A stretch of DNA of 64,000 nucleotides from positions 1-64,000 of the forward strand of contig NZ_JANLCN010000009.1 of NCBI RefSeq assembly GCF_024979255.1, written 5' to 3'. Of this stretch, positions 37,614-46,187 are shown one piece after another. Every line of letters starts with the position of its first letter. Positions within the stretch are counted from its first letter, which is position 1. The notes under the pieces were generated by a model. The model was not told where the DNA came from. It searched no databases and saw only the letters and a program-made list of their open reading frames with translations. The translations under genes and the position numbers were made by a program. This DNA is from Herbiconiux moechotypicola. Lineage in GTDB: Bacteria > Actinomycetota > Actinomycetes > Actinomycetales > Microbacteriaceae.

Positions 37614-39185
37614 ATGTCCGACGGCTCCTCGTTCTACATCACCACGCCGATCTTCTACGTGAACGACGTGCCCCACATCGGGCACGCCTACACCGAGGTC
37701 GCGGCCGACGTGCTGGCGCGGTGGCACCGGCAGGCCGGCGACGACACCTGGTTCCTCACCGGCACCGACGAGCACGGCCAGAAGATCCTGCGCACCGCCA
37801 CCGCGAACGGCGTCACCCCCAAGCAGTGGGCCGACAAGCTCGTGGCCGAGGCCTGGGAACCGCTGCTCGCGACCATCGACATCTCGAACGACGACTTCAT
37901 CCGCACCACCGAGCCCCGGCACGAGAAGAACGTGCAGCTCTTCCTGCAGCGGCTCTACGACGCGGGCTACATCTACACCGGCGAGTACGAGGGCTACTAC
38001 TGCGTGGGCTGCGAGGAGTACAAGCAGCTCTCCGACCTCGTCGACGGCACCGGACAGTACGAGGGGCAGCTGGTCTGCGCCATCCACTCCAAGCCGGTGG
38101 AGCTGCTCAAGGAGCGCAACTACTTCTTCCGCATGAGCGACTTCGCCGAGCGGCTTCTCGCGCTCTACGAGGAGCGCCCCGACTTCGTGCAGCCCGAGAG
38201 CGTGCGCAACGAGATCGTCTCGTTCGTGCGCCGCGGCCTCACCGACCTCTCCATCTCGCGCCAGACCTTCGACTGGGGCATCAAGGTGCCGTGGGACGAG
38301 TCGCACGTGGTCTACGTGTGGTTCGACGCCCTGCTCAACTACGCCACCGCCGCCGGCTACGGCTCCGACGACGAGAAGTTCGCCCGCCTCTGGCCCGCCA
38401 CCCACATCGTGGGCAAGGACATCGCGCGCTTCCACGCCGTCATCTGGCCCGCCATGCTCCTGGCCGCCGGGCTCGAGGTGCCCCGCCAGGTGTACGGCCA
38501 CGGCTGGCTGCTGGTCGGCGGCGAGAAGATGTCGAAGTCGAAGCTCACGGGCATCGCCCCCGAGCAGATCACCGACACCTTCGGCTCCGACGCGTTCCGC
38601 TACTACTTCCTGCGCGCCATCAACTTCGGCCAGGACGGCTCGTTCTCGTGGGAGGACCTCTCGGCCCGCTACCAGGCCGAGCTCGCCAACGGCTTCGGCA
38701 ACCTCGCCTCGCGCGTGGTGGCCATGGTCACCCGCTACTTCGACGGCGCGGTGCCCGCCGCGGTGGAGGGCGCGGTGACGGATGCGGAGCGCCGCATCCG
38801 GGAGACCGAACGCCGCGTCACCGCCGCCGCCGACTCGGCCATCGACCGGCTCGCCGTGCACGAGGCCATCGCCCGCATCTGGGAGCTCGTCGACGAGCTG
38901 AACGGCTACATCACCGAGCAGGAGCCCTGGGCCCTCGCGAAAGACCCGGCGCAGGCCGCCCGCCTCGCCACCGTGCTGAACACCGCGGTGCGCGGCATCG
39001 GCACCCTCGCCGTGCTGCTCTCGCCCGTGGTGCCGGAGGCCGCCGCCAAGCTGTGGACCGCGCTCGGCGGCGCCGGCACGGTGCAGCAGCAGCCGATCCG
39101 CTCCGCGTGGGAGTGGGAGGGCGGCGCCCGCGTCGAACCGCTGGAGGCCCTGTTCCCGCGGATCGAGGTCGAGGCGACCGCGTGA
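37614..39185 (+). CDS. metG: Methionyl-tRNA synthetase
   Basis: 523 aa class I synthetase. HIGH-type motif in NDVPHIGHAYTEV, one CVGC knuckle near 125, VWFDALLNYA, KMSKS loop GGEKMSKSKLTG and an alpha-helical anticodon domain; no C-terminal tRNA-binding extension. ATG 37614 follows TAGGAT by 7 nt with no ribosome site (probable leaderless start). First gene of metG-tatD-rsmA, each overlapping the next by 4 nt. Confidence 0.95.
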   Translation: MSDGSSFYITTPIFYVNDVPHIGHAYTEVAADVLARWHRQAGDDTWFLTGTDEHGQKILRTATANGVTPKQWADKLVAEAWEPLLATIDISNDDFIRTTEPRHEKNVQLFLQRLYDAGYIYTGEYEGYYCVGCEEYKQLSDLVDGTGQYEGQLVCAIHSKPVELLKERNYFFRMSDFAERLLALYEERPDFVQPESVRNEIVSFVRRGLTDLSISRQTFDWGIKVPWDESHVVYVWFDALLNYATAAGYGSDDEKFARLWPATHIVGKDIARFHAVIWPAMLLAAGLEVPRQVYGHGWLLVGGEKMSKSKLTGIAPEQITDTFGSDAFRYYFLRAINFGQDGSFSWEDLSARYQAELANGFGNLASRVVAMVTRYFDGAVPAAVEGAVTDAERRIRETERRVTAAADSAIDRLAVHEAIARIWELVDELNGYITEQEPWALAKDPAQAARLATVLNTAVRGIGTLAVLLSPVVPEAAAKLWTALGGAGTVQQQPIRSAWEWEGGARVEPLEALFPRIEVEATA

Positions 39186-40108
39186 CGCTCCCCGAGCACG
39201 ACCCGCAGCGCCCGCCCGTCTTCCTGCGCGAGCGCGAGCCGTCGGAGCGCACCGAGCAGGCCTACCCGCCGCTGCCCGAGGCGCTCGTCGTGCCGGTGTA
39301 CGACAACCACACGCACCTCGAGATCGCCCACGGCTCCGACCCGATCGACTTCCACGAGCAGCTCGACCGCGCCTCGGCCGTCGGCGTGCGGGGCGTCGTG
39401 CAGGTGGGCACCGACCTCGAGACCTCGCGCTGGTCGGCCGAGCAGGCCGCCCGCGAGCCGCGCATGCTCGCCGCGGTCGCCCTGCACCCCAACGAGGCCC
39501 CGGTCTACGCCGAGGCCGGCGGGCTCGATGCGGCGCTCGCCGAGATCGCCGAGCTCGCCTCGTGGCCCCGCGTGCGCGCGGTGGGCGAGACCGGGCTCGA
39601 CTTCTTCCGCACCGAGACCGAGGCGGGCCGCGAGGCGCAGTACCGCTCCTTCGAGGCGCACATCGAGATCGCGAAGGAGAACGGCATCGCGCTGCAGATC
39701 CACGACCGCGACGCGCACGCCGAGGTGATCACCACGCTCAAGCGCGTGGGGGCACCCGAGCGCACGGTGTTCCACTGCTTCTCGGGCGACGCCGAACTGG
39801 CCTCGATCTGCGCCGAGAACGGCTGGTACCTCTCCTTCGCCGGCAACGTCACGTTCAAGAACGCGCACAACCTGCGCGAGGCCCTCGAGACCGCCCCGCG
39901 CTCGCTGCTGCTGGTCGAGACGGATGCGCCGTATCTCACCCCGATGCCCTACCGCGGCCGCCCGAACGCCCCGTATCTCGTGCCGCACACGCTCCGGGCC
40001 ATGGCCGCGCACCTCGGCACTGACGTGTCGATGCTCGCGGCGCAGATCTCCTCCAACACCGAGCTCGTGTACGGCCGGTGGGAGGACGAGCCGGTGCAGG
40101 CCTCGTGA
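39182..40108 (+). CDS. tatD: TatD-family metal-dependent DNase
   Basis: 308 aa TIM-barrel hydrolase. Metal ligands visible: DNHTHLEI, the Glu in AVGETGLDFFR, the His in ALQIHDRDAH, VFHCFSG, and Asp in LLVETDAPYLTP. An N-terminal extension of ~40 residues precedes the barrel. GTG 39182 overlaps the metG stop. The family has 3'-5' exonuclease/deoxyribonuclease activity; the link to Tat export is historical only. Confidence 0.92.
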   Translation: MTLPEHDPQRPPVFLREREPSERTEQAYPPLPEALVVPVYDNHTHLEIAHGSDPIDFHEQLDRASAVGVRGVVQVGTDLETSRWSAEQAAREPRMLAAVALHPNEAPVYAEAGGLDAALAEIAELASWPRVRAVGETGLDFFRTETEAGREAQYRSFEAHIEIAKENGIALQIHDRDAHAEVITTLKRVGAPERTVFHCFSGDAELASICAENGWYLSFAGNVTFKNAHNLREALETAPRSLLLVETDAPYLTPMPYRGRPNAPYLVPHTLRAMAAHLGTDVSMLAAQISSNTELVYGRWEDEPVQAS

Positions 40109-40968
40109 GCGAGCAGCCGGGTCGGCCCGCATCCGTCGCGCTTCTCGGGCCGGCCGAGGTGCGCGACCTCGCGGCGATGCTCGACCTCACCCCCACGAAG
40201 AAGCTCGGCCAGAACTTCGTCATCGACGCCAACACCGTGCGCAAGATCGTGCGGGCGGCGCGGGTGGAGGCCGGTGACGTGGTGGTGGAGATCGGCCCCG
40301 GTCTCGGCTCGCTCACCTTCGGGCTGCTCGAGGCGGGGGCCGCGGTCGTGGCGGTCGAAATCGACCGGCGGCTCGCCGCGCAGCTGCCCCTCACGGCTGC
40401 GCAGCTGGCCCCGGAGGCGTCGCTCACGGTCGTGCACGACGATGCGCTGCGGGTGCTCGAGCTGCCGTCCGAGCCCTCGCGACTCGTGGCGAACCTGCCC
40501 TACAACGTCTCAGTACCCGTGCTGCTGCACTTCCTGGAGCACTTCCCGTCGATCCGCTCGGGGGTGGTCATGGTGCAGGCCGAGGTCGGGCACCGGCTGG
40601 CCGCGGCGCCCGGGTCGAAGGTGTACGGCTCGCCCTCGGTCAAGGCCGCGTGGTATGGCGACTGGAGGATCGCGGGCCAGGTGAGCCGCCAGGTGTTCTG
40701 GCCGGTGCCGAACGTCGACTCCGTGCTCGTGGGGTTCGACCGGGTGGGCAGCGGGCTCGACAGCGAGGAGCTGCGGGTGCGCACCTTCGAGATCGTCGAC
40801 GCCGCCTTCGGGCAGCGGCGCAAGATGCTGCGGCAGGCGCTGTCGACCGTACTGGGCGACTCGCAGGAGGCCACGCGCATCCTCACCGCCGCCGGGGTCG
40901 ACCCGATGGCCCGGGGTGAGCAGCTCACGGTGCACGACTTCCTCGCCGTGGCGCGCGCCACATCCTGA
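40105..40968 (+). CDS. rsmA: 16S rRNA A1518/A1519 dimethyltransferase
   Basis: 287 aa KsgA/RsmA. Seen: KKLGQNFVIDANTVRKIV, SAM motif I EIGPGLGSLT, VVAVEIDRRLA, catalytic NLPYNVSVPVL (motif IV) and FWPVPNVDSVLV. GTG overlaps the tatD stop. In most actinobacteria ispE follows directly; here three catabolic-type genes intervene (41067-44560). Confidence 0.95.
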   Translation: MSEQPGRPASVALLGPAEVRDLAAMLDLTPTKKLGQNFVIDANTVRKIVRAARVEAGDVVVEIGPGLGSLTFGLLEAGAAVVAVEIDRRLAAQLPLTAAQLAPEASLTVVHDDALRVLELPSEPSRLVANLPYNVSVPVLLHFLEHFPSIRSGVVMVQAEVGHRLAAAPGSKVYGSPSVKAAWYGDWRIAGQVSRQVFWPVPNVDSVLVGFDRVGSGLDSEELRVRTFEIVDAAFGQRRKMLRQALSTVLGDSQEATRILTAAGVDPMARGEQLTVHDFLAVARATS

Positions 40969-41066
40969 GCTGCCGTCCGGCGACCCGGCCGTCATAATTC
41001 GACACCGTCTTACCGCGTGTTGCGGAGAGCAGGCGCGCCGCGGAGGTGCCCGCCTAGCGTCGAGTC

Positions 41067-42350
41067 GTGGCCAGGCAGATCGACACCCTCGTGGTCGGCG
41101 GCGGCTCGACGGGAACCGCCGCCGCCTGGCGGCTCGCCGCGCGCGGAGTCGAGGTGGCCGTGCTGGAGCGGCGGCCCGAGCATCCGGCGCACCGGGCGGG
41201 GGAGAGCCTCGACGCAGCGCTCGCGCCGGAGGGCTCGTTCGTGTCGACGGCGCACTCCGACACCGTGCTGCTGCCGCTCGTGGCCGACTCGGTGCGACTG
41301 TGGCGTGAGCTGGAGGAGCAGGTCGGGTCGGTCGTGCTGCGGCGCGTGGGGGGCCTTCGGCACGGCGACGATCCCGCGCTCGACGAGGTCGCGGTCGTCG
41401 CTCCCCGGTTCGGCATCGACGCAGAGCGGGTCGACCCCGCCGGCACCCGCTGGCCGCGGGTGCGACTCGACACCGCCGCGGTGTGGTCGCCCGCGACGTC
41501 GGCGGTCGGCGTCGAGCACGCGACGGCGCGCCTGCGGGTCGCGGCCAGGCAGAACGCGGCGGAGTTCCGGTTCGGGACCGCGGTGACCCGCATCCGGGTG
41601 CTCGGCGACGACCGGGCGCTGGTGGAGGCCGTCCCGGTCGACGAGGGCGGCGCGCGGGTGGGCCTCGCGGAGGAGTGGGAGTGCCGCCGGCTGGTGGTGT
41701 CGCTCGGCGCCTGGACGACCAAGCTCATCGGCCCGCTCGTGGTGCTGCCGCGACTGACGGTGTCGCGCGTCGAGACGGCCACCCTCGTCGCCTCCGACGG
41801 CTCGCCGGAGCCGATCCCCGTGCTCGAACACCGCCGCTCGCCGCGCGACCCCCGCTTCGGCCACTGGCTGGCGCCGCGGCTCGTGGCGGTGCCGGTGCCG
41901 GGCGGCGTCGAGATCAGCTGGCTGGGCGACGGGCCCGCCGCCGGGCGGGCGGTGCGCGATCCGGATGCGCGGCCGGCGCGTCCGCCGCGGCAGGCGGCCT
42001 CGGCGCTCGCGCGGTACACCCGGGAGTGGCTGCCGTCGCTCCAGCCCTCCGAGACCACGCCTCTGCGCTCGAGCCTGCACACGGTCGCGCGCGACGGCCG
42101 ATTCGTGATCGACCGCGTGGGACCCGTGTCGGTGGCGGTGGGCTTCTCCGACCACGGGCTCACCTTCGCACCCGCCGTGGGCGAGCTGCTCGCCGACCTC
42201 GCCGAGGGCATCCGGGCCCCCGCCCCGTTCTCGCTGCGGCCGGGTCTGCGGGCCGGGGCCGCCGCATCCGGCTCACCGGTCGCATCCGGCGCACCGGCCG
42301 CATCCGCACCGGTCGCATCCGCACCCTCTCCATCACCCTCGAGGAGCTGA
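41067..42350 (+). CDS. FAD-dependent oxidoreductase (DAO/sarcosine oxidase-like)
   Basis: 427 aa. FAD-binding GGGSTGTAAAWRLA near residue 11 and a C-terminal GFSDHGLTFAPAVGELLADL, the typical end of the DAO fold (monomeric sarcosine/N-methyl amino acid oxidase group). An Ala/Ser/Pro tail of ~40 residues is encoded by degenerate gcatccg repeats. GTG with TAGCGT 6 nt upstream and no ribosome site suggests leaderless start. First of three genes inserted between rsmA and ispE. Substrate unknown. Confidence 0.8.
   Translation: MARQIDTLVVGGGSTGTAAAWRLAARGVEVAVLERRPEHPAHRAGESLDAALAPEGSFVSTAHSDTVLLPLVADSVRLWRELEEQVGSVVLRRVGGLRHGDDPALDEVAVVAPRFGIDAERVDPAGTRWPRVRLDTAAVWSPATSAVGVEHATARLRVAARQNAAEFRFGTAVTRIRVLGDDRALVEAVPVDEGGARVGLAEEWECRRLVVSLGAWTTKLIGPLVVLPRLTVSRVETATLVASDGSPEPIPVLEHRRSPRDPRFGHWLAPRLVAVPVPGGVEISWLGDGPAAGRAVRDPDARPARPPRQAASALARYTREWLPSLQPSETTPLRSSLHTVARDGRFVIDRVGPVSVAVGFSDHGLTFAPAVGELLADLAEGIRAPAPFSLRPGLRAGAAASGSPVASGAPAASAPVASAPSPSPSRS
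42255..42342 (+). repeat. Degenerate 15-18-bp repeats in the FAD oxidase tail
   Basis: Four cgcatcc cores at 42263, 42281, 42299 and 42314 with ccggtc/ccggcc spacers encode a low-complexity Ala/Ser/Pro/Val tail. The spacing (18, 18, 15) suggests tandem expansion in frame. Confidence 0.6.
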
Positions 42351-42351
42351 C

Positions 42352-43743
42352 ATGACACGACACCTGAAGATCGGCGCCGCCTACCACGGGGTCGGCGGCC
42401 CCGGCCAGCACGAGCTCTGGAAGAACCCCGAGCTCGAGCCCGACTCGGGGGTGCGCATCGAGAAGTACATCGAGTGGGCGCGCATCGCCGAGGAGGGCAA
42501 GCTCGACTTCTTCTTCATCGCCGACTCCACCTTCATCACGCCCGACTCGCCGCCGCACTACCTCAACCGGCTCGAGCCGCTCACCATCCTCGCGGCCGTC
42601 GCCACCGCCACGAGCCGCATCGGCCTGGTCGGCACGCTGTCGACCTCGTACAACTCGCCGTTCAACACGGCGCGGCGCTTCGCCTCGCTCGACCTCATCT
42701 CGGGCGGGCGCGCCGGGTGGAACATCGTGACCAGCACCGACGAGGGCACCGCGGGGCAGTACGGGCGCGAGGAGCACTACGACTACGCCGAGCGCTACGG
42801 GCGTGCGCGGGAGCACGTGCGGGTGGTGCAGGAGCTGTGGGACAGCTACGAGGACGACGCGTTCCCCTACGACGTGCCGGGCGACCGCTTCGTCGACAGG
42901 TCGAAACTGCACCCGGTGAGCCATCACGGCCGCTACTACGACGTGGAGGGGCCACTGAACGCCATCCGGTCGGCTCAGGGGCAGCCCGTCATCTTCCAGG
43001 CGGGGGACTCCGACGAGGGCCGCGACCTCGGTGCCGCCGTGGGGGAGGGCATCTTCACGTTCGCGCCCACCCTCGAGGCGGGGAAGGCCTTCGCCGCCGA
43101 TATCAAGGCGCGGGCGCGCACCCTGGGGCGCAGCGCCGACGAGGTGCTCGTGCTGCCGGGCGTGGCGCCGATCGTGGCCGACACGGTGGAGGAGGCCCGG
43201 GCGATCGAGCGGGCGGTGCACGACGCCAAGCCCTTCGACAAGCAGCTGGCCATCTTCAGCCGCGCCTTCGGCTGGCACGACTTCACGCGGTACGACCTCG
43301 ACGCGCCGTTCCCCGAGCTCGGCGACATCGGCGAGCTCTCGGCCCGCACGCAGTCGCGCCGCATCAAGGAGCACGCCCGCACGCACGGGCTCACCCTGCG
43401 CGAGACGGTGCTGCACTTCTCGGGGTTCCGGCCGTCGCCGTTCACGGGCACAGCGCAGACCGTGGCCGACGAGCTCGAGCGGTGGTTCGAGGAGGGCGCG
43501 CTCGACGGCGTCATCCTGCTGCAGAACCTGCCGAGCGACTTCCGGCGGTTCACGGGCGAGGTGCTGCCCCTGCTGCGGGCGCGCGGACTGTTCCGCGACG
43601 AGTACGAGGGGTCGACCCTGCGCGGGCACCTCGGCCTCGCGGTGCCCGAGAACCGGCACACCGCGACGGCCCGCACCGCAGCGGCCCGCACCGCAGCGAC
43701 CGCGGCTCGCACCGCACCGACCGCGGCGCGCGCCACGGCGTGA
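42352..43743 (+). CDS. LLM-class flavin monooxygenase (NtaA/SnaA/DszA type)
   Basis: 463 aa FMN-reductase-dependent monooxygenase. Family features: RLEPLTILAAVATATSRIGL, STSYNSPFNTARRFASLD, SGGRAGWNIVTS, VIFQAGDSDEGRDLGA. It would oxidise an N- or S-containing organic compound using reduced FMN supplied by a separate reductase, which is not in the window. gaggag precedes the ATG. The last ~25 residues are an Ala/Thr/Arg repeat. Coupled with the FAD oxidase and hydrolase genes. Confidence 0.87.
   Translation: MTRHLKIGAAYHGVGGPGQHELWKNPELEPDSGVRIEKYIEWARIAEEGKLDFFFIADSTFITPDSPPHYLNRLEPLTILAAVATATSRIGLVGTLSTSYNSPFNTARRFASLDLISGGRAGWNIVTSTDEGTAGQYGREEHYDYAERYGRAREHVRVVQELWDSYEDDAFPYDVPGDRFVDRSKLHPVSHHGRYYDVEGPLNAIRSAQGQPVIFQAGDSDEGRDLGAAVGEGIFTFAPTLEAGKAFAADIKARARTLGRSADEVLVLPGVAPIVADTVEEARAIERAVHDAKPFDKQLAIFSRAFGWHDFTRYDLDAPFPELGDIGELSARTQSRRIKEHARTHGLTLRETVLHFSGFRPSPFTGTAQTVADELERWFEEGALDGVILLQNLPSDFRRFTGEVLPLLRARGLFRDEYEGSTLRGHLGLAVPENRHTATARTAAARTAATAARTAPTAARATA
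43657..43740 (+). repeat. cccgcaccgcagcg-type repeats in the LLM gene tail
   Basis: Short degenerate repeats (cccgcaccgcagcg twice, with gctcgcaccgcaccg and related units) encode alternating Ala/Thr/Arg at the C-terminus. They lie just before the hydrolase gene and echo the repeat tail of the preceding gene. Confidence 0.55.
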
Positions 43744-43756
43744 GAGGATGCGGTGC

Positions 43757-44560
43757 GTGAGCACCGTCGACCTGACCACACTGCACTGGGGTGAGCCGCA
43801 CGCGGGTGGGGCGGATGCGCGGCCCACGGCACTCCTGCTGCACGGTCTGCCCTCGGCGGCCGGCACCTGGTGGCGGGTGGCCGACGCGCTCGCCGATCGG
43901 GGCTGGGCGGTGACGGCACCCGACCTCCGTGGTCACGGCGCCTCGCCGCGCACGGTGCGCTACCGTCTCGAGGACTACGCGGCCGACGTGGCGCGCCTCA
44001 CGCCCGCCGGGCGAGGGTCGTCGGGCGGAGCGCCGTGGAATCTCGTGATCGGCCACTCGCTCGGCGGTGCGGTCGCCGTGGTCGCCGCCCACGCGCATCC
44101 GGAGTGGGCCCGTGCCCTGCTGCTGCTCGACCCGGTGCTCACCGTCGCCCCCGAGGAGGCCGACGGGCTCGTCGCCGAGCTGCTGCCCGACCTCGAGGCG
44201 CTCGACGCGGCGGCGCTGCACCGTGCGCATCCGCGCTGGCATGTGGAGGACGCCGTGCAGAAGGTGAACGCCGCCCGGGTGGTGAGCCCCTACACGGTCG
44301 AGCGCACCATCCGCGACAACCCCGACTGGGCGCTGGTGGAGACCGTGGCCGGGCTGCCCGTGCGGGTGCGGGTGCTGGCGGCCGACCCGGCGCTGGGGGC
44401 GACGTTCACGGCGGCGACCGGTGAGCGGCTCGCCCGCGAGGCCGCCGACTTCGGCTTCCGGGTGCTGCAGGGAGTGTCGCACTCGGTGCACCGAGAGGAT
44501 GTGGACGCGGTGGTCGCGGCCGCGGAGGAGGCGGTGGCGGAGTTGCCGGAGATCGCCTGA
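43757..44560 (+). CDS. Alpha/beta hydrolase
   Basis: 267 aa. Oxyanion-hole LLLHGLPSAAGTWWRV, nucleophile elbow GHSLGG and a late His in GVSHSVHREDVDAV; Asp is likely in RVLAADPAL. GTG 43757 has gagagg 9 nt upstream; ATG 43748 is too close to it but cannot be excluded. 13 nt after the LLM gene. Probably cleaves an ester or amide in the same catabolic pathway (inference). Confidence 0.83.
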   Translation: MSTVDLTTLHWGEPHAGGADARPTALLLHGLPSAAGTWWRVADALADRGWAVTAPDLRGHGASPRTVRYRLEDYAADVARLTPAGRGSSGGAPWNLVIGHSLGGAVAVVAAHAHPEWARALLLLDPVLTVAPEEADGLVAELLPDLEALDAAALHRAHPRWHVEDAVQKVNAARVVSPYTVERTIRDNPDWALVETVAGLPVRVRVLAADPALGATFTAATGERLAREAADFGFRVLQGVSHSVHREDVDAVVAAAEEAVAELPEIA

Positions 44561-44563
44561 ACG

Positions 44564-44578
44564 CCCCCTGATCGGGGG
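44564..44578 (+). terminator. ccccc-tgatc-ggggg hairpin
   Basis: A 5-bp all-GC stem 3 nt after the hydrolase stop and upstream of the ispE -10. Short and without a T-run, so at best a weak terminator separating the inserted module from ispE. Confidence 0.35.
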
Positions 44579-44607
44579 ACCTCGCCGCGTGGGCTAGGTT
44601 GGTGGGT

Positions 44608-45543
44608 ATGAGCAATCGGGGCGCTGCGTCTGCGGTGCACGTGCGGGCTCCGGGCAAGATCAACGTCTTCCTCAAGGTCGGCGCGGTGATGGACGACGGG
44701 TACCACGACGTCGCCACCGCCTACCAGGCCGTGTCGCTCTACGAAGACGTCTACGCCTCCGACGCGAGCGACTTCTCGGTCACCTTCGGGGGGCACATCG
44801 ACACATCCTCGTTGGAGACCGACGGCTCGAACCTCGCCATCCGCGCCGCACGCCTGCTCGCCCGGCGGGCGGGCTACCGCGGCGGGGTGCGGCTGCACAT
44901 CGACAAGAACGTGCCGATCGCGGGCGGCATGGGCGGCGGCTCGGCCGATGCCGCGGCCACCCTGCTGGCCTGCGACACGCTGTGGCGCACCGACGTGGGG
45001 CGCGACGAGCTGCTCGCGCTCGCGGCCGAACTCGGTGCCGATGTGCCCTTCGCCTTCACCGGCGGCACGGCCATCGGCACCGGTCGCGGCGACCAGCTGA
45101 GCCCGGCGCTCGCCAAAGGCCAGTTCCCCTGGGTGCTCGTGCTGCCCGAGCGCGGCGTGAGCACGCCCGAGGTCTACCGTGAGCTCGATCGGCACCGGGA
45201 GCGGCACGCGCAGGACATCTTCCCCGCGCGCGGCCAGCCGGTGGTCGACCCCGACGTGCTGCAGGCGCTCCGCGCGGGCGAGCCGCAGATGCTCGCCGAA
45301 GCGCTGCACAACGACCTGCAGGCGCCGTCGCTGCACCTGAACCCCGGACTGTCGTCGGTGCTCGAACTGGGGGAGAGCTCGGGGGCGCTGGCGGGGATCG
45401 TGTCGGGGTCCGGGCCGACCGTGGCGTTCCTCGCGGCCGATCTCGACTCGGCGCTGGAGCTGCAGATCGCGCTGAGTGCCGCGCGGCACCAGGTGGTGCG
45501 GGTGACCGGGCCGGTGCCCGGGGCCCGTGTCATGCCCGACTGA
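44608..45543 (+). CDS. ispE: 4-diphosphocytidyl-2-C-methyl-D-erythritol kinase
   Basis: 311 aa GHMP kinase of the MEP isoprenoid pathway. Seen: [14 protein letters not shown], the ATP-binding [15 protein letters not shown], and [13 protein letters not shown] near the C-terminus. ATG follows TAGGTT (44595-44600) by 7 nt with no ribosome site, giving ispE its own leaderless promoter after the inserted module. Normal length. Confidence 0.94.
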   Translation: MSNRGAASAVHVRAPGKINVFLKVGAVMDDGYHDVATAYQAVSLYEDVYASDASDFSVTFGGHIDTSSLETDGSNLAIRAARLLARRAGYRGGVRLHIDKNVPIAGGMGGGSADAAATLLACDTLWRTDVGRDELLALAAELGADVPFAFTGGTAIGTGRGDQLSPALAKGQFPWVLVLPERGVSTPEVYRELDRHRERHAQDIFPARGQPVVDPDVLQALRAGEPQMLAEALHNDLQAPSLHLNPGLSSVLELGESSGALAGIVSGSGPTVAFLAADLDSALELQIALSAARHQVVRVTGPVPGARVMPD

Positions 45544-45558
45544 GTTCGCGTCTGTTCT

Positions 45559-45603
45559 GGCTCGCTCGTCGGCTCGCTCGCCGGCTCGCTCGCTCGCTCG
45601 CTC
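45559..45603. repeat. CTCG-based tandem repeat between ispE and apt
   Basis: Imperfect 12-bp units (ggctcgctcgtc, ggctcgctcgcc, ggctcgctcgct) run into a pure gctc/ctcg tract ending at the apt stop codon. It fills most of the gap between these convergent genes. As it lies outside both coding regions, length changes would not shift a frame, but could affect 3' ends. Confidence 0.75.
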
Positions 45604-46159
45604 AGAGCGTGAGCAGCGCTCCGACCGGAACCCCATCGGGGAGCGCAGCCCGGCCGTCGAGGCCGTCCAGCTCGATCACCACCGCCACCCCCGCGACCTC
45701 CCAGCCCGCCCGTTCGATCAAGCGGAGGGTGGCAGCGAGGGTGCCGCCGGTCGCCAGCACGTCGTCGACCACCAGCACGCGCGAGCCCGCCGGGAGCGTG
45801 TCGGGATGCACCTCGAGCGCCGCCGTGCCGTACTCGAGGGCGTACCGCTCGGTGAGCACCGCGCCCGGAAGCTTGCCGGCCTTCCGCACCGCGAGCATCC
45901 CGGCCCCACCCGCGAGCGCGGCCGCGGTGCCGAGCACGAAACCGCGCGCCTCGACTCCCGCGACGGCGTCGAACGGGCCGAAGCCGTCGTGCACGGTGAG
46001 GAGTGCCTCGCCCACGACGGGGAGCCCTTCGGGGTCGGCGAACAGCCCGGAGAGATCGCGGAAGAGGATGCCCGGTTCGGGGAAGTCGGGAGTCTCGGTC
46101 ATGCCGCGCCGCACGAGGGCGATCGCCTCGTCGCGTCGTGCGTCTGGTTGCTCGGTCAC
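45602..46159 (-). CDS. apt: Adenine phosphoribosyltransferase
   Basis: 185 aa. Converts adenine plus PRPP to AMP. Seen: GILFRDLSGLFADPEG, VEARGFVLGTAAA, the PRPP-binding VLVVDDVLATGGTL. GTG 46159: TACGCT (46171-46166) ends 6 nt upstream, no ribosome site, so probably leaderless. Fits with the PRPP synthase and nucleoside genes further right. Confidence 0.92.
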   Translation of the reverse strand: MTEQPDARRDEAIALVRRGMTETPDFPEPGILFRDLSGLFADPEGLPVVGEALLTVHDGFGPFDAVAGVEARGFVLGTAAALAGGAGMLAVRKAGKLPGAVLTERYALEYGTAALEVHPDTLPAGSRVLVVDDVLATGGTLAATLRLIERAGWEVAGVAVVIELDGLDGRAALPDGVPVGALLTL

Positions 46160-46187
46160 GGGCTCAGCGTAGCGATACCATGCCGCC
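46160..46187. promoter_or_regulatory. 28-bp divergent leaderless promoter pair
   Basis: Only 28 bp separate the apt GTG and the YdeI-like ATG. The apt -10 (TACGCT, minus, 46171-46166) and the plus-strand -10 (TACCAT, 46176-46181) are 4 bp apart and each ends 6 nt before its start codon. Each -35 region must then lie inside the opposite gene, so the promoters should exclude each other. Confidence 0.6.
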
